Part shown: piece by piece, positions 29,162-40,623 of the stretch
Layout of the letters: every line of letters starts with the position of its first letter
Numbering within the stretch: the stretch's first letter is position 1
Source of the DNA: Bradyrhizobium barranii subsp. barranii
GTDB taxonomy: Bacteria; Pseudomonadota; Alphaproteobacteria; Rhizobiales; Xanthobacteraceae
Direction of reading: 5' to 3'
Assembly: GCF_017565645.3 (NCBI RefSeq)
Contig: NZ_CP086136.1
Coordinates: 6,121,501-6,185,500, forward strand
DNA: 64,000 nucleotides
Made by a program: the position numbers and the translations under genes
Notes under the pieces: generated by a model
Told to the model about the DNA's origin: nothing
Database searches by the model: none
The model's input: the letters and a program-made list of their open reading frames with translations, nothing else

Positions 29162-29247
29162 CGTCACTGCGAGGAGCGAAGCGACGAAGCAATCCAGACT
29201 GTCTCCGCGGAGGCAGTCTGGATTGCTTCGCTACGCTCGCAATGACG
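29162..29247. repeat. Palindromic intergenic repeat
   Basis: The two halves are nearly complementary: CGTCACTGCGAGGAGCGAAG at the left mirrors the end CTACGCTCGCAATGACG, with GCAATCCAGACT facing AGTCTGGATTGC inside. The whole can fold into a hairpin of about 35 pairs. It lies between convergent genes and could end both transcripts. The sequence is of a family widespread in Bradyrhizobium genomes. Confidence 0.85.
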
Positions 29248-29263
29248 GTGGATAGAGCGTCGC

Positions 29264-30124
29264 CTACGCCGCCTTCGCCGTGACGATCCAGATCGCGCCC
29301 TGCAACGCTACGCTTTGTCCCTTCATGAACGGCGCGAGCATCTCGCGGATCGAGGCTTTTGCAGCGGCATATGTCTCCGGCGGATGGCCCTGCAGCGCGC
29401 GGCTGGCGGGGCCGATCTGGAGCGAGCCCTCGACCGCGGCATCAAGCCCACCGCCGATTGCGACATCCATCGCCAGATTATGCGGCTCCATCGCCACGTC
29501 CACGAAGCCTGCACCTTTCAGGATGCGCGTCACGCGCTCTTCAGAAGCAAAGGCGAACGGGCCCGGCTCTTCCGGCCCGACCGGCGGCATCTTCGGAACA
29601 TGTTTGTAGACCGCCATCAGCGGCGCCATCATCCACGGATTTTCCTTCGGCTCGCGCCAGCAGGCGAAGGCGAGCCGTCCGGTCGGCTTCAGCGCGCGGC
29701 GGAGGTTGGTGAAGGACGCAATGGGATCGGCGAAGAACATGACGCCGAAGCGCGACGCCAACAGGTCAAAGCTCGCCGGCTCGAACGGATGCACCGTCGC
29801 ATCCGCCAGCACGAAATCGAGCGGCAGGCCTTTTGGCGCAAACGCGCGCGCCTGCAACAGCATCGGATCGGAGACGTCGAGGCCGAGCGCGAAGCCATCG
29901 GGCGCGACAGCCTTCGCGAACGCGAACGTCGTCGCACCGGAGCCGCAGCCGACATCGAGCACGCGCTCGCCCGGCTTCGGCCTGGCGCGATCGATCAGCA
30001 TGTCGGCGATGGGTCCGAGCAAGCTTTCCTGGGCAGCGTGCCGATCGGCCCAGCGCTGCCCGCTCGGACCGTTCCAATAGGCGATCTGGTCGGCATTCTC
30101 TGCGTGTCCGCTTGGCTGTTCCAT
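29264..30124 (-). CDS. Class I SAM-dependent methyltransferase
   Basis: A 286-residue enzyme of the UbiE/type-11 methyltransferase class. Motif I is VLDVGCGSGATTFAFAKAV near residue 50, motif II FALGLDVSDPML, and post-motif FDLLASRFGVMFFADP. I chose the ATG at 30124 because GGAGGGG precedes it by six bases. The substrate is unknown. It has no operon partner that I can tie to it. Confidence 0.87.
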   Translation of the reverse strand: MEQPSGHAENADQIAYWNGPSGQRWADRHAAQESLLGPIADMLIDRARPKPGERVLDVGCGSGATTFAFAKAVAPDGFALGLDVSDPMLLQARAFAPKGLPLDFVLADATVHPFEPASFDLLASRFGVMFFADPIASFTNLRRALKPTGRLAFACWREPKENPWMMAPLMAVYKHVPKMPPVGPEEPGPFAFASEERVTRILKGAGFVDVAMEPHNLAMDVAIGGGLDAAVEGSLQIGPASRALQGHPPETYAAAKASIREMLAPFMKGQSVALQGAIWIVTAKAA

Positions 30125-30303
30125 GGATCCCCTCCGGCAGCTTGGTCGAAAGACCCCGATGCCGAAAAGCAAGGACGCCGTCAACTGAGGCGGCCTGTTC
30201 GGTCCACCTGTCAGCGAGACGTTCTTGCGTTCACGCCGCACGGCACGGCGTCAGAGGTTGACGGACGCTGAGGTCTTCAACTGCCGACCTGCGCTACGCC
30301 GGA

Positions 30304-30495
30304 TCATTCGGCCGCGAGCGAAACTCCGGTTCGCTTGGCGAGGACGCGGCGAAAGTCGGCTGCCAGCTCGTCGTAATAGTTGGCAAGCTCCTCGTAGAAG
30401 GCCCGACCGGCCTCATCAGGAGCTTCTTGAGCCGCTTTCATGCAGTGGGCGGCTTTCGACTCGTACCTTTCCAGCTTGATGCGAAGATCACTCAT
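30304..30495 (-). CDS. Small helical protein, unknown function
   Basis: A 63-residue, mostly charged protein that reads as one or two long helices (LRIKLERYESKAAHCMKAA, then FYEELANYYDELAADFRRV). GGAG lies ten bases before the ATG at 30495. Small proteins of this appearance are common in Bradyrhizobium; I know no function. About 180 bases beyond its start up to the 33-residue ORF hold nothing I recognise. Confidence 0.65.
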   Translation of the reverse strand: MSDLRIKLERYESKAAHCMKAAQEAPDEAGRAFYEELANYYDELAADFRRVLAKRTGVSLAAE

Positions 30496-30672
30496 CACGG
30501 CGATACTCCACGCTGCCACAGGGAGCCGTAACGTTGGTTCGGATGGCGATCAAAAAGATGACCGAAAAAGGGCAATTTTGGACCCTTGGAGGGCGGCTCG
30601 TGGGCGTCCGATGCCGGGCGCAACGAGGCAGGACAGCCGCCAGCGGCCAAATCGGCGCGCCGTCAGCCGGAA

Positions 30673-30774
30673 CTACCAAGTTGGAATGATCGAGCCGCGG
30701 CGGCTCATGCGTCGCGCTTCGCGCAAACACGCCCGGCAACAATGTCGGTAGATGAGGTCCAGCAGAGCACACAT
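30673..30774 (-). CDS. 33-residue Cys/Arg-rich small protein (candidate)
   Basis: A short frame with an ATG at 30774 and an ideal ribosome site: GGAGGGG six bases upstream. The peptide begins MCALLDLIYRHCCRACLREA and ends GSIIPTW. Cysteines are at residues 2, 12, 13 and 16, and eight of residues 10-25 are Arg or similar basic residues. The TAG stop is at 30673. No domain is known to me. The C12-C13-x2-C16 set could bind metal or be a short amphipathic helix. Support comes from the ribosome site and composition only. The flanks (30496-30672, 30775-30928) hold no other gene I can support. Confidence 0.45.
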   Translation of the reverse strand: MCALLDLIYRHCCRACLREARRMSRRGSIIPTW

Positions 30775-30928
30775 TGGCCACCCCTCCATCGTGAATTGCG
30801 GTGGACATTGGCCGACTCGCGGGCGGACGCCTGTGACAATCATCACAAAGGCGGTCTTGCTCGAGCCCTGTTTGCGATGCGTTCGGGCCTTGCTCGAACA
30901 CCCGCGGGAGGGCTAAAGAGGCGCCTTG

Positions 30929-31005
30929 GGGCGGTTAGCTCAGCTGGTTAGAGCATCTCGTTTACACCGAGAGGGTCCGCGGTTCGAATCCGTGACCGCC
31001 CACCA
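30929..31005 (+). tRNA. tRNA-Val (TAC)
   Basis: Acceptor stem GGGCGGT / ACCGCCC, D arm TAGCTCAGCTGGTTAGAGC, anticodon stem-loop CTCGTTTACACCGAG with anticodon TAC, T loop GGTTCGAATCC, discriminator A and an encoded CCA. Confidence 0.97.
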
Positions 31006-31098
31006 GCCTGCGCTCGCGCAGCGACGCAGGCTGCCACGCCGAATCCCAACGGGCGAAGGCGGGCTTTTTTGCGGCGAGCTTCGGCTTGGCAAGCCAGC

Positions 31099-31503
31099 CT
31101 AATCCCCCGGCCTCCCCGGCAGCAGCGGCACCGCGTCGATCCACACCGCCGCCGACTGGCACCAGATCTGCCTGACGGGCCGCAATTTATCGCGCTGGCG
31201 GATTGAGCCCCAGCGGATGCCCCAATCGTCGGCCTGATCACCCTCGCCGCTGGTGAACAGCGGGGAACCGCAGTCGGCGCAGAAGTGCTGGAAGCGCATC
31301 CGGCCGTTGTCGCCGCGCTTGCCGTAGACCTTTGGCGTGCCAGCGGTCAGCCTCACGTCGGCGTTGCTACAGATCGCGGTCACCCGGAACGGCGATCCCG
31401 TCAGGGTCTGGCAATCCCGGCAATGGCAGACCGACACCGCCTCGGGGTCGATCTCGGCCTCAAAGGTGATCTGCCCGCAATGGCACTGCCCGTCGACCTG
31501 CAT
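31099..31503 (-). CDS. GFA-family (glutathione-dependent formaldehyde-activating-like) protein
   Basis: A 134-residue zinc protein of the GFA family. The metal ligands are visible as QCHCGQITFE, VCHCRDCQTLTG and FCADCGSPLF. I chose the ATG at 31503 with AGGGCG upstream; a longer start would run through the lon terminator hairpin. Most family members have no proven formaldehyde activity, so the function is open. It lies downstream of lon on the same strand, beyond lon's terminator. Confidence 0.88.
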   Translation of the reverse strand: MQVDGQCHCGQITFEAEIDPEAVSVCHCRDCQTLTGSPFRVTAICSNADVRLTAGTPKVYGKRGDNGRMRFQHFCADCGSPLFTSGEGDQADDWGIRWGSIRQRDKLRPVRQIWCQSAAVWIDAVPLLPGRPGD

Positions 31504-31529
31504 CGCCCTGATCCCCTGCCCCCAAAACA

Positions 31530-31556
31530 AAAACGGCGCCCGAAGGCGCCGTTTTA
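31530..31556 (-). terminator. Rho-independent terminator after lon
   Basis: On the minus strand AAAACGGCGCC TTCG GGCGCCGTTTT forms an 11-base stem with a stable TTCG loop, followed by TGTTTTG. It lies 18 bases after the lon stop and 27 before the GFA start. Confidence 0.93.
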
Positions 31557-31573
31557 TCATCTTTCGCTGAACC

Positions 31574-33997
<2,424 letters not shown>

Positions 33998-34167
33998 GGC
34001 CTTTTCCTTTTGCTTTGCCCCCTTGCACGCAGCCCGCCATGCTCATGCGCAACCGCCACAAGGTGCCGAGGTGATCCACAAAACCGGCCTACCATTCTAA
34101 GGTTGGACCGGGCTTGCCGGATCGGAACTGAGGCGAATCTTGAAGAGAATTCTCGCTCGCCGTCGAC

Positions 34168-34198
34168 ATTAGGTGGCTATCGACCGGGGGGGTGTCAA
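34168..34198 (-). promoter_or_regulatory. Weak candidate promoter for lon
   Basis: In the 324-base clpX-lon gap, a perfect TTGACA at 34193-34198 (minus strand) is followed after 19 bases by CCTAAT at 34168-34173. The spacer is longer than the usual 17, so this is weak. No clear heat-shock sigma consensus was seen in the gap. Confidence 0.3.
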
Positions 34199-34255
34199 GT
34201 CATTGAAAGACGCGCGCCATCAGGCGCTTACGCACGCGTATAAGCGACGCAACAT

Positions 34256-34282
34256 CGGCTGCGGAGAACCATTCCGCAGCCG
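34256..34282. terminator. Hairpin after clpX
   Basis: CGGCTGCGGA and TCCGCAGCCG (read on the minus strand) form a perfect ten-base stem with a seven-base loop, 40 bases after the clpX stop. There is no T run, so it may be an RNA-stabilising hairpin rather than a full terminator. A second imperfect palindrome lies at 34225-34246. Confidence 0.5.
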
Positions 34283-34321
34283 CTACTATCAAAGACGATT
34301 GGAGCGTTCCAGCGCCGTAAA

Positions 34322-35581
34322 TCAGGCGCTGGCGTTCTCGACGGCGTCGGCGTAGATGTAGAGCGGACGGGCCGTACCTTCCACGACTTCGCGCGAAATC
34401 ACGACTTCTTCCACACCTTCCAGGCCAGGCAGGTCGAACATGGTCTCGAGCAGGATCGCCTCGAGGATCGAACGCAGACCACGCGCGCCGGTCTTGCGCT
34501 CGATCGCCTTGCGGGCGACCGCGCCAAGCGCCTCGTCGGCGAAGGTCAGCTCGATGTTCTCCATTTCGAACAGCCGCTGGTACTGTTTCACCAGCGCGTT
34601 CTTCGGCTCGGTGAGGATCTTCTTCAGCGAAGTCTCGTCCAGATCCTCGAGCGTCGCCACGACCGGCAGACGGCCGACGAATTCGGGGATGAGACCGTAC
34701 TTCAGGAGGTCCTCAGGCTCGACGTGGCGGAAGATCTCGCCGGTACGGCGATCCTCCGGCGCGAGCACCTGGGCGGCGAAGCCGATCGAGGTCGACCGCC
34801 CGCGCGCCGAGATGATCTTCTCGAGGCCGGCGAACGCACCGCCGCAGATGAACAGGATGTTGGTGGTATCCACCTGCAGGAACTCCTGCTGCGGATGCTT
34901 GCGGCCGCCCTGCGGCGGGACCGAAGCCACCGTGCCTTCCATGATCTTCAGCAGCGCCTGCTGCACGCCCTCACCCGACACGTCGCGCGTGATCGAGGGA
35001 TTGTCGGACTTGCGGCTGATCTTGTCGATTTCGTCGATGTAGACGATGCCGCGCTGGGCGCGCTCGACATTGTAGTCGGCGGCCTGGAGCAGCTTCAGGA
35101 TGATGTTCTCGACGTCCTCGCCGACATAGCCGGCTTCGGTCAGCGTCGTTGCGTCGGCCATCGTGAACGGCACGTCCAGGATGCGGGCGAGCGTCTGCGC
35201 GAGCAGCGTCTTGCCCGAACCGGTCGGACCGATCAGCAGGATGTTCGACTTCGCGAGCTCGACATCGTTGTGCTTGGTCTGGTGGTTGAGGCGCTTGTAG
35301 TGATTGTGCACCGCGACCGACAGGACCTTCTTCGCATGGCTCTGGCCGATGACGTAATCGTCCAGGACCTTGCAGATTTCCTTCGGCGTCGGAATGCCGT
35401 CGCGCGACTTCACGAGCGAGGATTTGTTCTCCTCGCGGATGATGTCCATGCAGAGCTCAACGCACTCGTCGCAGATGAAGACCGTGGGACCCGCGATCAG
35501 TTTGCGGACTTCGTGCTGGCTCTTGCCGCAGAACGAGCAATACAGTGTGTTCTTGGAGTCGCTCGTGCCGACCTTACTCAT
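34322..35581 (-). CDS. clpX: ClpX, ATP-dependent unfoldase of ClpXP
   Basis: A 419-residue AAA+ unfoldase that delivers substrates to ClpP. The N-terminal zinc finger shows [11 protein letters not shown] and ICDECVELC. Walker A is [18 protein letters not shown] near residue 120, Walker [11 protein letters not shown] near 185, and the pore and sensor regions follow. GGAG precedes the ATG. It lies 460 bases downstream of clpP, an unusually long gap for this pair. Confidence 0.98.
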   Translation of the reverse strand: MSKVGTSDSKNTLYCSFCGKSQHEVRKLIAGPTVFICDECVELCMDIIREENKSSLVKSRDGIPTPKEICKVLDDYVIGQSHAKKVLSVAVHNHYKRLNHQTKHNDVELAKSNILLIGPTGSGKTLLAQTLARILDVPFTMADATTLTEAGYVGEDVENIILKLLQAADYNVERAQRGIVYIDEIDKISRKSDNPSITRDVSGEGVQQALLKIMEGTVASVPPQGGRKHPQQEFLQVDTTNILFICGGAFAGLEKIISARGRSTSIGFAAQVLAPEDRRTGEIFRHVEPEDLLKYGLIPEFVGRLPVVATLEDLDETSLKKILTEPKNALVKQYQRLFEMENIELTFADEALGAVARKAIERKTGARGLRSILEAILLETMFDLPGLEGVEEVVISREVVEGTARPLYIYADAVENASA

Positions 35582-36042
35582 TCATGTCTCCGTCCGCGGT
35601 TCGATCCCGCTCCGCTCGATCGCTCCATTCCGGCACGCATGCCGTATGAAGTTCAAATAGAGCAAATTCCGTACCAAAAAAGACCCTACGCGTTACATCC
35701 CGTGCGAATCACGGTCACTCGATTCTCCGCGATCATAGCCGATCAATCGTAGCCAACCATGCTGTCACCCGACTATCAAGAATTCGCTAATCGAGGGGGC
35801 GCTGGCTACCCGTGACAATACCGTGATTTCACGTCTTGGCACGGACGAAGTGATCGAAATCGCCCCGGAGTTGCTGGATTGCCACGAAAAACAAGCACGA
35901 AAGCGGAACTTTCTGCCTGTCGCGGGGCGCAAGACTGTTTTTTGCGCCGCCGCGTAGTGCGCCGTTAACGTGAACGTCGCCCTGACGATCCCGAGAAATC
36001 CCCATAGGTATTCCAGGGATCGATGTTGCAGCCCCGTTCGCG
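35582..36042. other. 461-base gap between clpP and clpX
   Basis: I see no gene, tRNA or clear terminator here on either strand. The base composition is lower in GC than the flanking genes near 35640-35720. The length leaves room for a separate clpX promoter, but no convincing -35/-10 pair was found. Confidence 0.5.
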
Positions 36043-36675
36043 TTACTGCGGTTTCGCCGCCGGCTCTTCGGCGCGCTTGTCGATGACCCTGTCGACCAGG
36101 CCGAACTCCTTGGCGTCGTTCGCGGTGAGGAACTTGTCGCGTTCCAGCGCGTCCTCGATCGTCTTGTAGGTCTGACCGGTGTGCTTCACGTAGATCTCGT
36201 TGAGCCGCTTCTTCAGGTTCAGGATTTCCTGCGCGTGCAGCATGATGTCGGTGGCCTGGCCCTGGAAGCCGCCGGAGGGCTGATGCACCATGATGCGCGC
36301 GTTCGGCAGCGAGAAGCGCATGTCCTTCTCGCCGGCGCAGAGCAGCAGCGAGCCCATCGAGGCGGCCTGGCCCGTGCACAGCGTCGAGACCGGCGGGCGG
36401 ATGAACTGCATGGTGTCGTAGATCGCGAGGCCCGACGTCACCACGCCGCCCGGCGAGTTGATGTACATCGAGATTTCCTTCTTCGGATTTTCCGCTTCAA
36501 GGAACAGGAGCTGTGCGACCACCAGCGTCGACATGCCGTCCTCGACCGGCCCGGTCAGGAAGATGATGCGCTCTTTCAACAGGCGCGAGAAGATGTCGTA
36601 GGCGCGCTCGCCACGGTTGGTCTGCTCGACCACCATGGGCACGAGGTTCATGTAGGTTTCAACCGGATCGCGCAT
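36043..36675 (-). CDS. clpP: ATP-dependent Clp protease proteolytic subunit
   Basis: A 210-residue serine protease that forms the ClpP tetradecamer. The catalytic Ser106 lies in [14 protein letters not shown] and His131 in [11 protein letters not shown]; the Asp follows in the C-terminal third. The length and the Ala/Pro-rich tail are normal for Rhizobiales. It is transcribed before clpX and after tig on the same strand. Confidence 0.98.
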   Translation of the reverse strand: MRDPVETYMNLVPMVVEQTNRGERAYDIFSRLLKERIIFLTGPVEDGMSTLVVAQLLFLEAENPKKEISMYINSPGGVVTSGLAIYDTMQFIRPPVSTLCTGQAASMGSLLLCAGEKDMRFSLPNARIMVHQPSGGFQGQATDIMLHAQEILNLKKRLNEIYVKHTGQTYKTIEDALERDKFLTANDAKEFGLVDRVIDKRAEEPAAKPQ

Positions 36676-36825
36676 GAGTCACCTAGGGTTTTAGGAGGCG
36701 GACATTGCCAGTCTTGGCTGCCAGTTTAGCTGGATTTGCCGGAAGGCCGATGGACGCCAGTGATGCAGGAAGTGGGTAGAGGTAGAACGCTTGGTATAAG
36801 ACTTGGGTACAGGGCGTACCGACAG

Positions 36826-36851
36826 ATATAGCCCAATTCGCGCCAGACAAG
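36826..36851 (-). promoter_or_regulatory. Candidate heat-shock-type promoter for clpP
   Basis: On the minus strand CTTGTC (36846-36851) and CTATAT (36826-36831) are separated by 14 bases, about 150 bases before the clpP start. The CTTG and spacing resemble alphaproteobacterial RpoH promoters, and clpP is a usual RpoH target. The match is partial. Confidence 0.33.
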
Positions 36852-36969
36852 TGCGGAGCGAATTAAGGCTTAATCCACGGGGCACTTGAAGCTGATTCTC
36901 GCAAACAGGCCCAGCCAGCCAGTTGGCTAGCCGGGCCCCTTTGATGATCATCCTTAATGGAAGGCTTTC

Positions 36970-37008
36970 CTAGAGCCCCGTTCCGATGGAATCGGAACGG
37001 GGCTCTAG
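36970..37008. repeat. Perfect 39-base palindrome between tig and clpP
   Basis: The left arm CTAGAGCCCCGTTCCGAT is the exact reverse complement of the right arm, giving an 18-base stem with a three-base loop (GGA). It lies next to the 48-base repeat copy at 37022-37069 and 69 bases beyond the tig stop. It probably acts as an RNA hairpin at the tig 3' end. Confidence 0.9.
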
Positions 37009-37021
37009 ATTCTAAGTTTGA

Positions 37022-37069
37022 CGCGTTTTCTTTACGCGAACCGGTATCCACTTCGCTCGAAAACGCTCT
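37022..37069. repeat. 48-base intergenic repeat, copy 2
   Basis: This copy matches 17339-17386 at 47 of 48 bases in the same orientation. It ends seven bases short of the tig stop codon and adjoins the palindrome at 36970-37008, so the two may form one composite element. Confidence 0.85.
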
Positions 37070-37076
37070 AGAGCCT

Positions 37077-38438
37077 TCAGGCTGCGGTCTTTTCCGCGTC
37101 CTCGTCCTTGTACAGGTCCTCGCGCGAGACCTTCTTCTCGGTCACGTTGGCGAGCTCGAGGATGAAGTCGACGACCTTGTCCTCGTAGATCGGTGCACGA
37201 AGCTGGGCCAGCGCCTGGGCGTTGCTGCGGTAATAGTCCCAGACTTCCTTCTCGCGGCCCGGCATCGAGCGAGCGCGCTCGATCACGGCGCGGCCGACCT
37301 CGTCGTCGGTCACGGTGATCTTGTTCTTCTCGCCGATCTCGGACAGCACGAGGCCGAGCCGAACGCGGCGGTCCGCGATCTTGCGGTACTCGTCCTTGGC
37401 CTTGTCTTCGGTGGTATCCTCGTCCGCGAAGGTCTTGCCGGCCGAATCCATCTCGGCCTTGACCGAGTTCCACATCAGATTGAACTCCTCGTCGACGAGC
37501 GACGGCGGCGCTTCGAAGCGATGCGCCTCGTCGAGGCGGTCGAGCAGCGCACGCTTGACGCGCTGGCGCGTCGCGCCGGCGAACTCGGCAGCCAGACGCT
37601 CGCGCGCGGCTTCCTTCAGCTTGTCCAGCGATTCGAGGCCAAGCGTCTTGGCGAACTCGTCGTCGATCGCGACGTCCTGCGGCGCCTCGATCGAGGTCGC
37701 GGTGGTCTCGAACTCGGCCGGCTGGCCGGCGAGCTTGTCGTTCATGTAGTTCTTGGGGAACGACACTTTCAGCGTGCGCGTCTCGCCCGCCCCGATGCCG
37801 GTGAGCTGCTCCTCGAAACCGGGGATGAAGGTATTGGAACCGATCGCGACCTGGATGCCCTCGCCGGTGCCGCCCTCGAAGACTTCGCCGTTGATGGTGC
37901 CCTTGAAGTTGATGGTGACGCGGTCGCCCGACTCGGCCTTGGCGCCCTCGGCCTTGGCCGCATAGCCGCGGTTGCTGTCGGCGATGCGCTTGATGGCTTC
38001 GTCGACATCGGCGTCGGACACATCGGCGACGGGCTTCTCGACCTGGAAGCTCTTGAAATCGGCGAGTGCAATCGCGGGCACCACTTCGATCGCGACCGTG
38101 TAGGTCAGATCGGTCTTGCCGTTGAGCAGCTCCTCGACCTCGGCCTGCTCGGTCGGCATGGTGATCTTCGGCTCGGTCGCAAGGCGGAAACCGCGGTCGG
38201 AGAACAGCTGCGTGTTGGTGTCGCGGATGGTCTGGTCGATGGTCTCGGCCATCACCGAGCGGCCATAGACCTTCTTCAGGTGAGCGACCGGCACCTTGCC
38301 GGGGCGGAAGCCGTTGATGCGGACCTTGTCCTTGAGATCGACGAGTTTGGCACCAGCCTTGGCGTCGAGATCAGACGCGGGAACGCTGATCTTGAACTCG
38401 TGCTTCAAACCTTCCGAGAGGGTTTCTGTGACCTGCAT
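37077..38438 (-). CDS. tig: Trigger factor, ribosome-associated chaperone
   Basis: A 453-residue chaperone and peptidyl-prolyl isomerase that binds nascent chains at the ribosome exit. The ribosome-binding loop [17 protein letters not shown] is near residue 45. An FKBP-like domain follows near residues 160-245 ([20 protein letters not shown]). The start at 38438 ([11 protein letters not shown]) matches the family's N-terminus, and the longer frame upstream would run into the tRNA region. It is the first gene of the tig-clpP-clpX-lon series. Confidence 0.97.
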   Translation of the reverse strand: MQVTETLSEGLKHEFKISVPASDLDAKAGAKLVDLKDKVRINGFRPGKVPVAHLKKVYGRSVMAETIDQTIRDTNTQLFSDRGFRLATEPKITMPTEQAEVEELLNGKTDLTYTVAIEVVPAIALADFKSFQVEKPVADVSDADVDEAIKRIADSNRGYAAKAEGAKAESGDRVTINFKGTINGEVFEGGTGEGIQVAIGSNTFIPGFEEQLTGIGAGETRTLKVSFPKNYMNDKLAGQPAEFETTATSIEAPQDVAIDDEFAKTLGLESLDKLKEAARERLAAEFAGATRQRVKRALLDRLDEAHRFEAPPSLVDEEFNLMWNSVKAEMDSAGKTFADEDTTEDKAKDEYRKIADRRVRLGLVLSEIGEKNKITVTDDEVGRAVIERARSMPGREKEVWDYYRSNAQALAQLRAPIYEDKVVDFILELANVTEKKVSREDLYKDEDAEKTAA

Positions 38439-38612
38439 GGCGTCCAATCTTCTTCTCGCTCGGCCCCGGCACGCATGCGTCGGGACGCTGTCATTAATCG
38501 AACCGGCGCGAGGCAAGACGCCTCAACGCCGGTGGTTCATCGGACCACTTCCGCCGGAAACACTCCGTGAGGAAGCAGCCCTTCGGTAATCCGTGCAAAC
38601 GCTGAAAGCGCT

Positions 38613-38697
38613 TGGTGCGGGCGGAGGGACTCGAACCCCCACAACTTTCGTCACTGGAACCTAAATCCAGCGCGTCTACCAGTTCCGCCACGCCCGC
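38613..38697 (-). tRNA. tRNA-Leu (TAG)
   Basis: An 85-base class II tRNA on the minus strand. The acceptor stem is GCGGGCG / CGCCCGC, the anticodon stem-loop CTGGATTTAGGTTCCAG with TAG, a long variable arm follows, then GGTTCGAGTCC in the T arm, discriminator A and encoded CCA. Confidence 0.96.
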
Positions 38698-38851
38698 GTG
38701 AATTTGCATCAAGACCGGCCGCGATGCCGCGGGCGGCCGGGCTTATAGCATGTGCCTGACTGTTCGCAGCAAAAAAATGGCCCGATAGAGACAGGCTTTA
38801 AGTAGGCGCGACGGCTGGACTTATCCAGCGCTTCATGGTCCGCATCGAGCC

Positions 38852-40180
38852 ATGAAAACGCGGATCTCTGACCCGACCCGGCGTGAGGTTTTGGCCGGAC
38901 TTGGAGCTGGACTTGCAGCCGGACTTGGAGCCCCCGCAGCCGGGTTGATCGCCGGCGGCGCGGCCCCCGCTGTCACCGCCCAGCTCGCCCTGCAGGCAAG
39001 GCCGGCAACCCTGGCGCTCAGGCCGGGTCAGCCGGCGACACCGATCTGGGAGCTGGCCGCCGTAAGCCATATCGGGAACGTTCGTCTCAAGCGAGGCGAC
39101 CGCTGCGAAGTGGTCTTCCGGAACGACCTGCCTGTCCCGCTTGCGCCAGTCTGGCACGGCCTGAATGGCCCGGCCGCGGCCGACCCGTTGCGAGGGCGTA
39201 CGCCGACTGCGCCGGATACGACTGAAACCTCAATTGTTTCAATACCAAATGCAGGAACTCTGGCAGCCGACTTCCGTCTCTTCGAAGACGGTCTGAAGCT
39301 GCCCGCGCGACCGCTTCCGATCATCGCCGGCGAGACAAATCGCGTCGTCGTCGACCGCGACGAGGTCCTGTTGATCGAGGAATGGCGGCTGCGGCCGGAT
39401 GGGACCGCGCTTCCGCCCGGCCGCGCCCCCGGGGACGCGACACCGCTCTTTACCCTCAATGGACGGACTTCATTCGAACTCTCAGCCACGGCCGGCGAGC
39501 GGCTGCGGCTGCGCTTTATCAACGGCTCGCAACGTTCTGTTCTGGCGATCAAATTGGAAGGCCACGAGGTCCAGGTGATGGCCCTGGACGGACAGCCGGC
39601 CGAGCCATTCCCGGCGCGCAACGGCGCCCTGGTGCTCGCCCCCGGCGCACGCGCCGACGCCTTCGTGGATGCAGCCACATCGGCCCCATTCCTGTTGCAT
39701 GACGGCAAGGAGGCGCGCCAGGTCGGGAGCCTCACGATATCGGGCAAGCCCGAGCGGCGCGCGCCGCTGTTGCTGCCACAGCCGCTCCCCCTGAACGACC
39801 TCCCCGAGAAGCTCGACCTCAAAGGCGCCCTGCGGTTCGATGTCGCGCTCGGCGCGCCCGAGGCCGGCTGGGCACGGCCTGCAAGCTTCTCCGTCTCCTC
39901 CAATCCGGCCTTCCGCGCCAGGACCGGCCGCACCGTCGTGCTGGCCCTCAAGAACCCCGGACCGGTCACGACCGTGTTTCACCTGCACGGCCATCCTTTC
40001 CGCCTGCTCGACAAGCTCGACGACGGCTGGAAGCCCTACTGGCTCGACACGCTCGCAATCGAGCCCGGCCAGACCCAGCGCATCGCGTTCGCGGCGACCT
40101 CACCCGGACCCTGGTTGATCGAATCCGTCGTGACCGACTGGGCCGCGCCACGGCTGGTGCGCTGGTACGCGGTGGAGTGA
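38852..40180 (+). CDS. Multicopper-oxidase-like protein lacking most copper ligands (Tat-exported)
   Basis: A 442-residue cupredoxin-fold protein. The N-terminus carries a Tat signal (TRREVLAGLGAGLAAGLG). Three cupredoxin domains can be followed. Only HLHGHPFRLL of the four copper-binding motifs is intact. The first motif has VWHGLNGP where HWHG is normal, the second is absent, and the last shows GPWLIESVVTDW instead of the HCH-x-H-x-M set with the type 1 cysteine. It is therefore unlikely to be an active oxidase. It may resemble the FtsP/SufI group, which also lacks copper, but the identity is open. Confidence 0.8.
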   Translation: MKTRISDPTRREVLAGLGAGLAAGLGAPAAGLIAGGAAPAVTAQLALQARPATLALRPGQPATPIWELAAVSHIGNVRLKRGDRCEVVFRNDLPVPLAPVWHGLNGPAAADPLRGRTPTAPDTTETSIVSIPNAGTLAADFRLFEDGLKLPARPLPIIAGETNRVVVDRDEVLLIEEWRLRPDGTALPPGRAPGDATPLFTLNGRTSFELSATAGERLRLRFINGSQRSVLAIKLEGHEVQVMALDGQPAEPFPARNGALVLAPGARADAFVDAATSAPFLLHDGKEARQVGSLTISGKPERRAPLLLPQPLPLNDLPEKLDLKGALRFDVALGAPEAGWARPASFSVSSNPAFRARTGRTVVLALKNPGPVTTVFHLHGHPFRLLDKLDDGWKPYWLDTLAIEPGQTQRIAFAATSPGPWLIESVVTDWAAPRLVRWYAVE

Positions 40181-40185
40181 GCGAC

Positions 40186-40623
40186 TTACCGGCGCGTCCA
40201 GAGGTAGCGAGCGTCGGGCTCCCGCTCCTCGTTCCGCGCCCCGTCGGTCTGTTCAACCAGTGCGAACCCGCGCGCCTCATAGAAGCGCCGCGCCGGCGCG
40301 TTGCGCTGGAAGGTCCAGAGCTCCAGCTGGTCGCTGGCCCGCTTGGCGGCATCGAGGAGTTCTGTGCCGACGCCGCGCCCCTGGGCGGCGGGAAGCACAT
40401 AGAGCTGCTCGACCCAACCTTCGCGGAAGGCGATGATCCCGCTCAGGACGCCACCATCGAACCGTCCCCACACACAGCACGTCGTGAAAACGCGCTCGCG
40501 GTAGAACCAGCTGTCCTCGTCAGGTGCGTGCAGCCCAACGAGCCACGGCATCGCCTGGTCAAACGCAATCCGATGGACCTGCGCGGCCTCGCCCATATCG
40601 GTGAGTGCGAGCTGCCTGAGCAC
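40186..40623 (-). CDS. GNAT-family N-acetyltransferase
   Basis: A 145-residue acetyltransferase. The acetyl-CoA binding motif appears as LYVLPAAQGRGVGTELLDAA near residue 75, followed by FQRNAPARRFYEARGFALVE. The start is GTG and shares its first base with the TAG stop of the nnr gene, so the two are coupled. The acceptor substrate is unknown. Confidence 0.87.
   Translation of the reverse strand: MLRQLALTDMGEAAQVHRIAFDQAMPWLVGLHAPDEDSWFYRERVFTTCCVWGRFDGGVLSGIIAFREGWVEQLYVLPAAQGRGVGTELLDAAKRASDQLELWTFQRNAPARRFYEARGFALVEQTDGARNEEREPDARYLWTRR

Noticed and set aside
30488..30901. 137-codon frame on the minus strand over the 33-residue ORF
   Set aside because: No ribosome site and an odd Pro/Arg composition; the shorter frame with the consensus ribosome site is the better candidate here.
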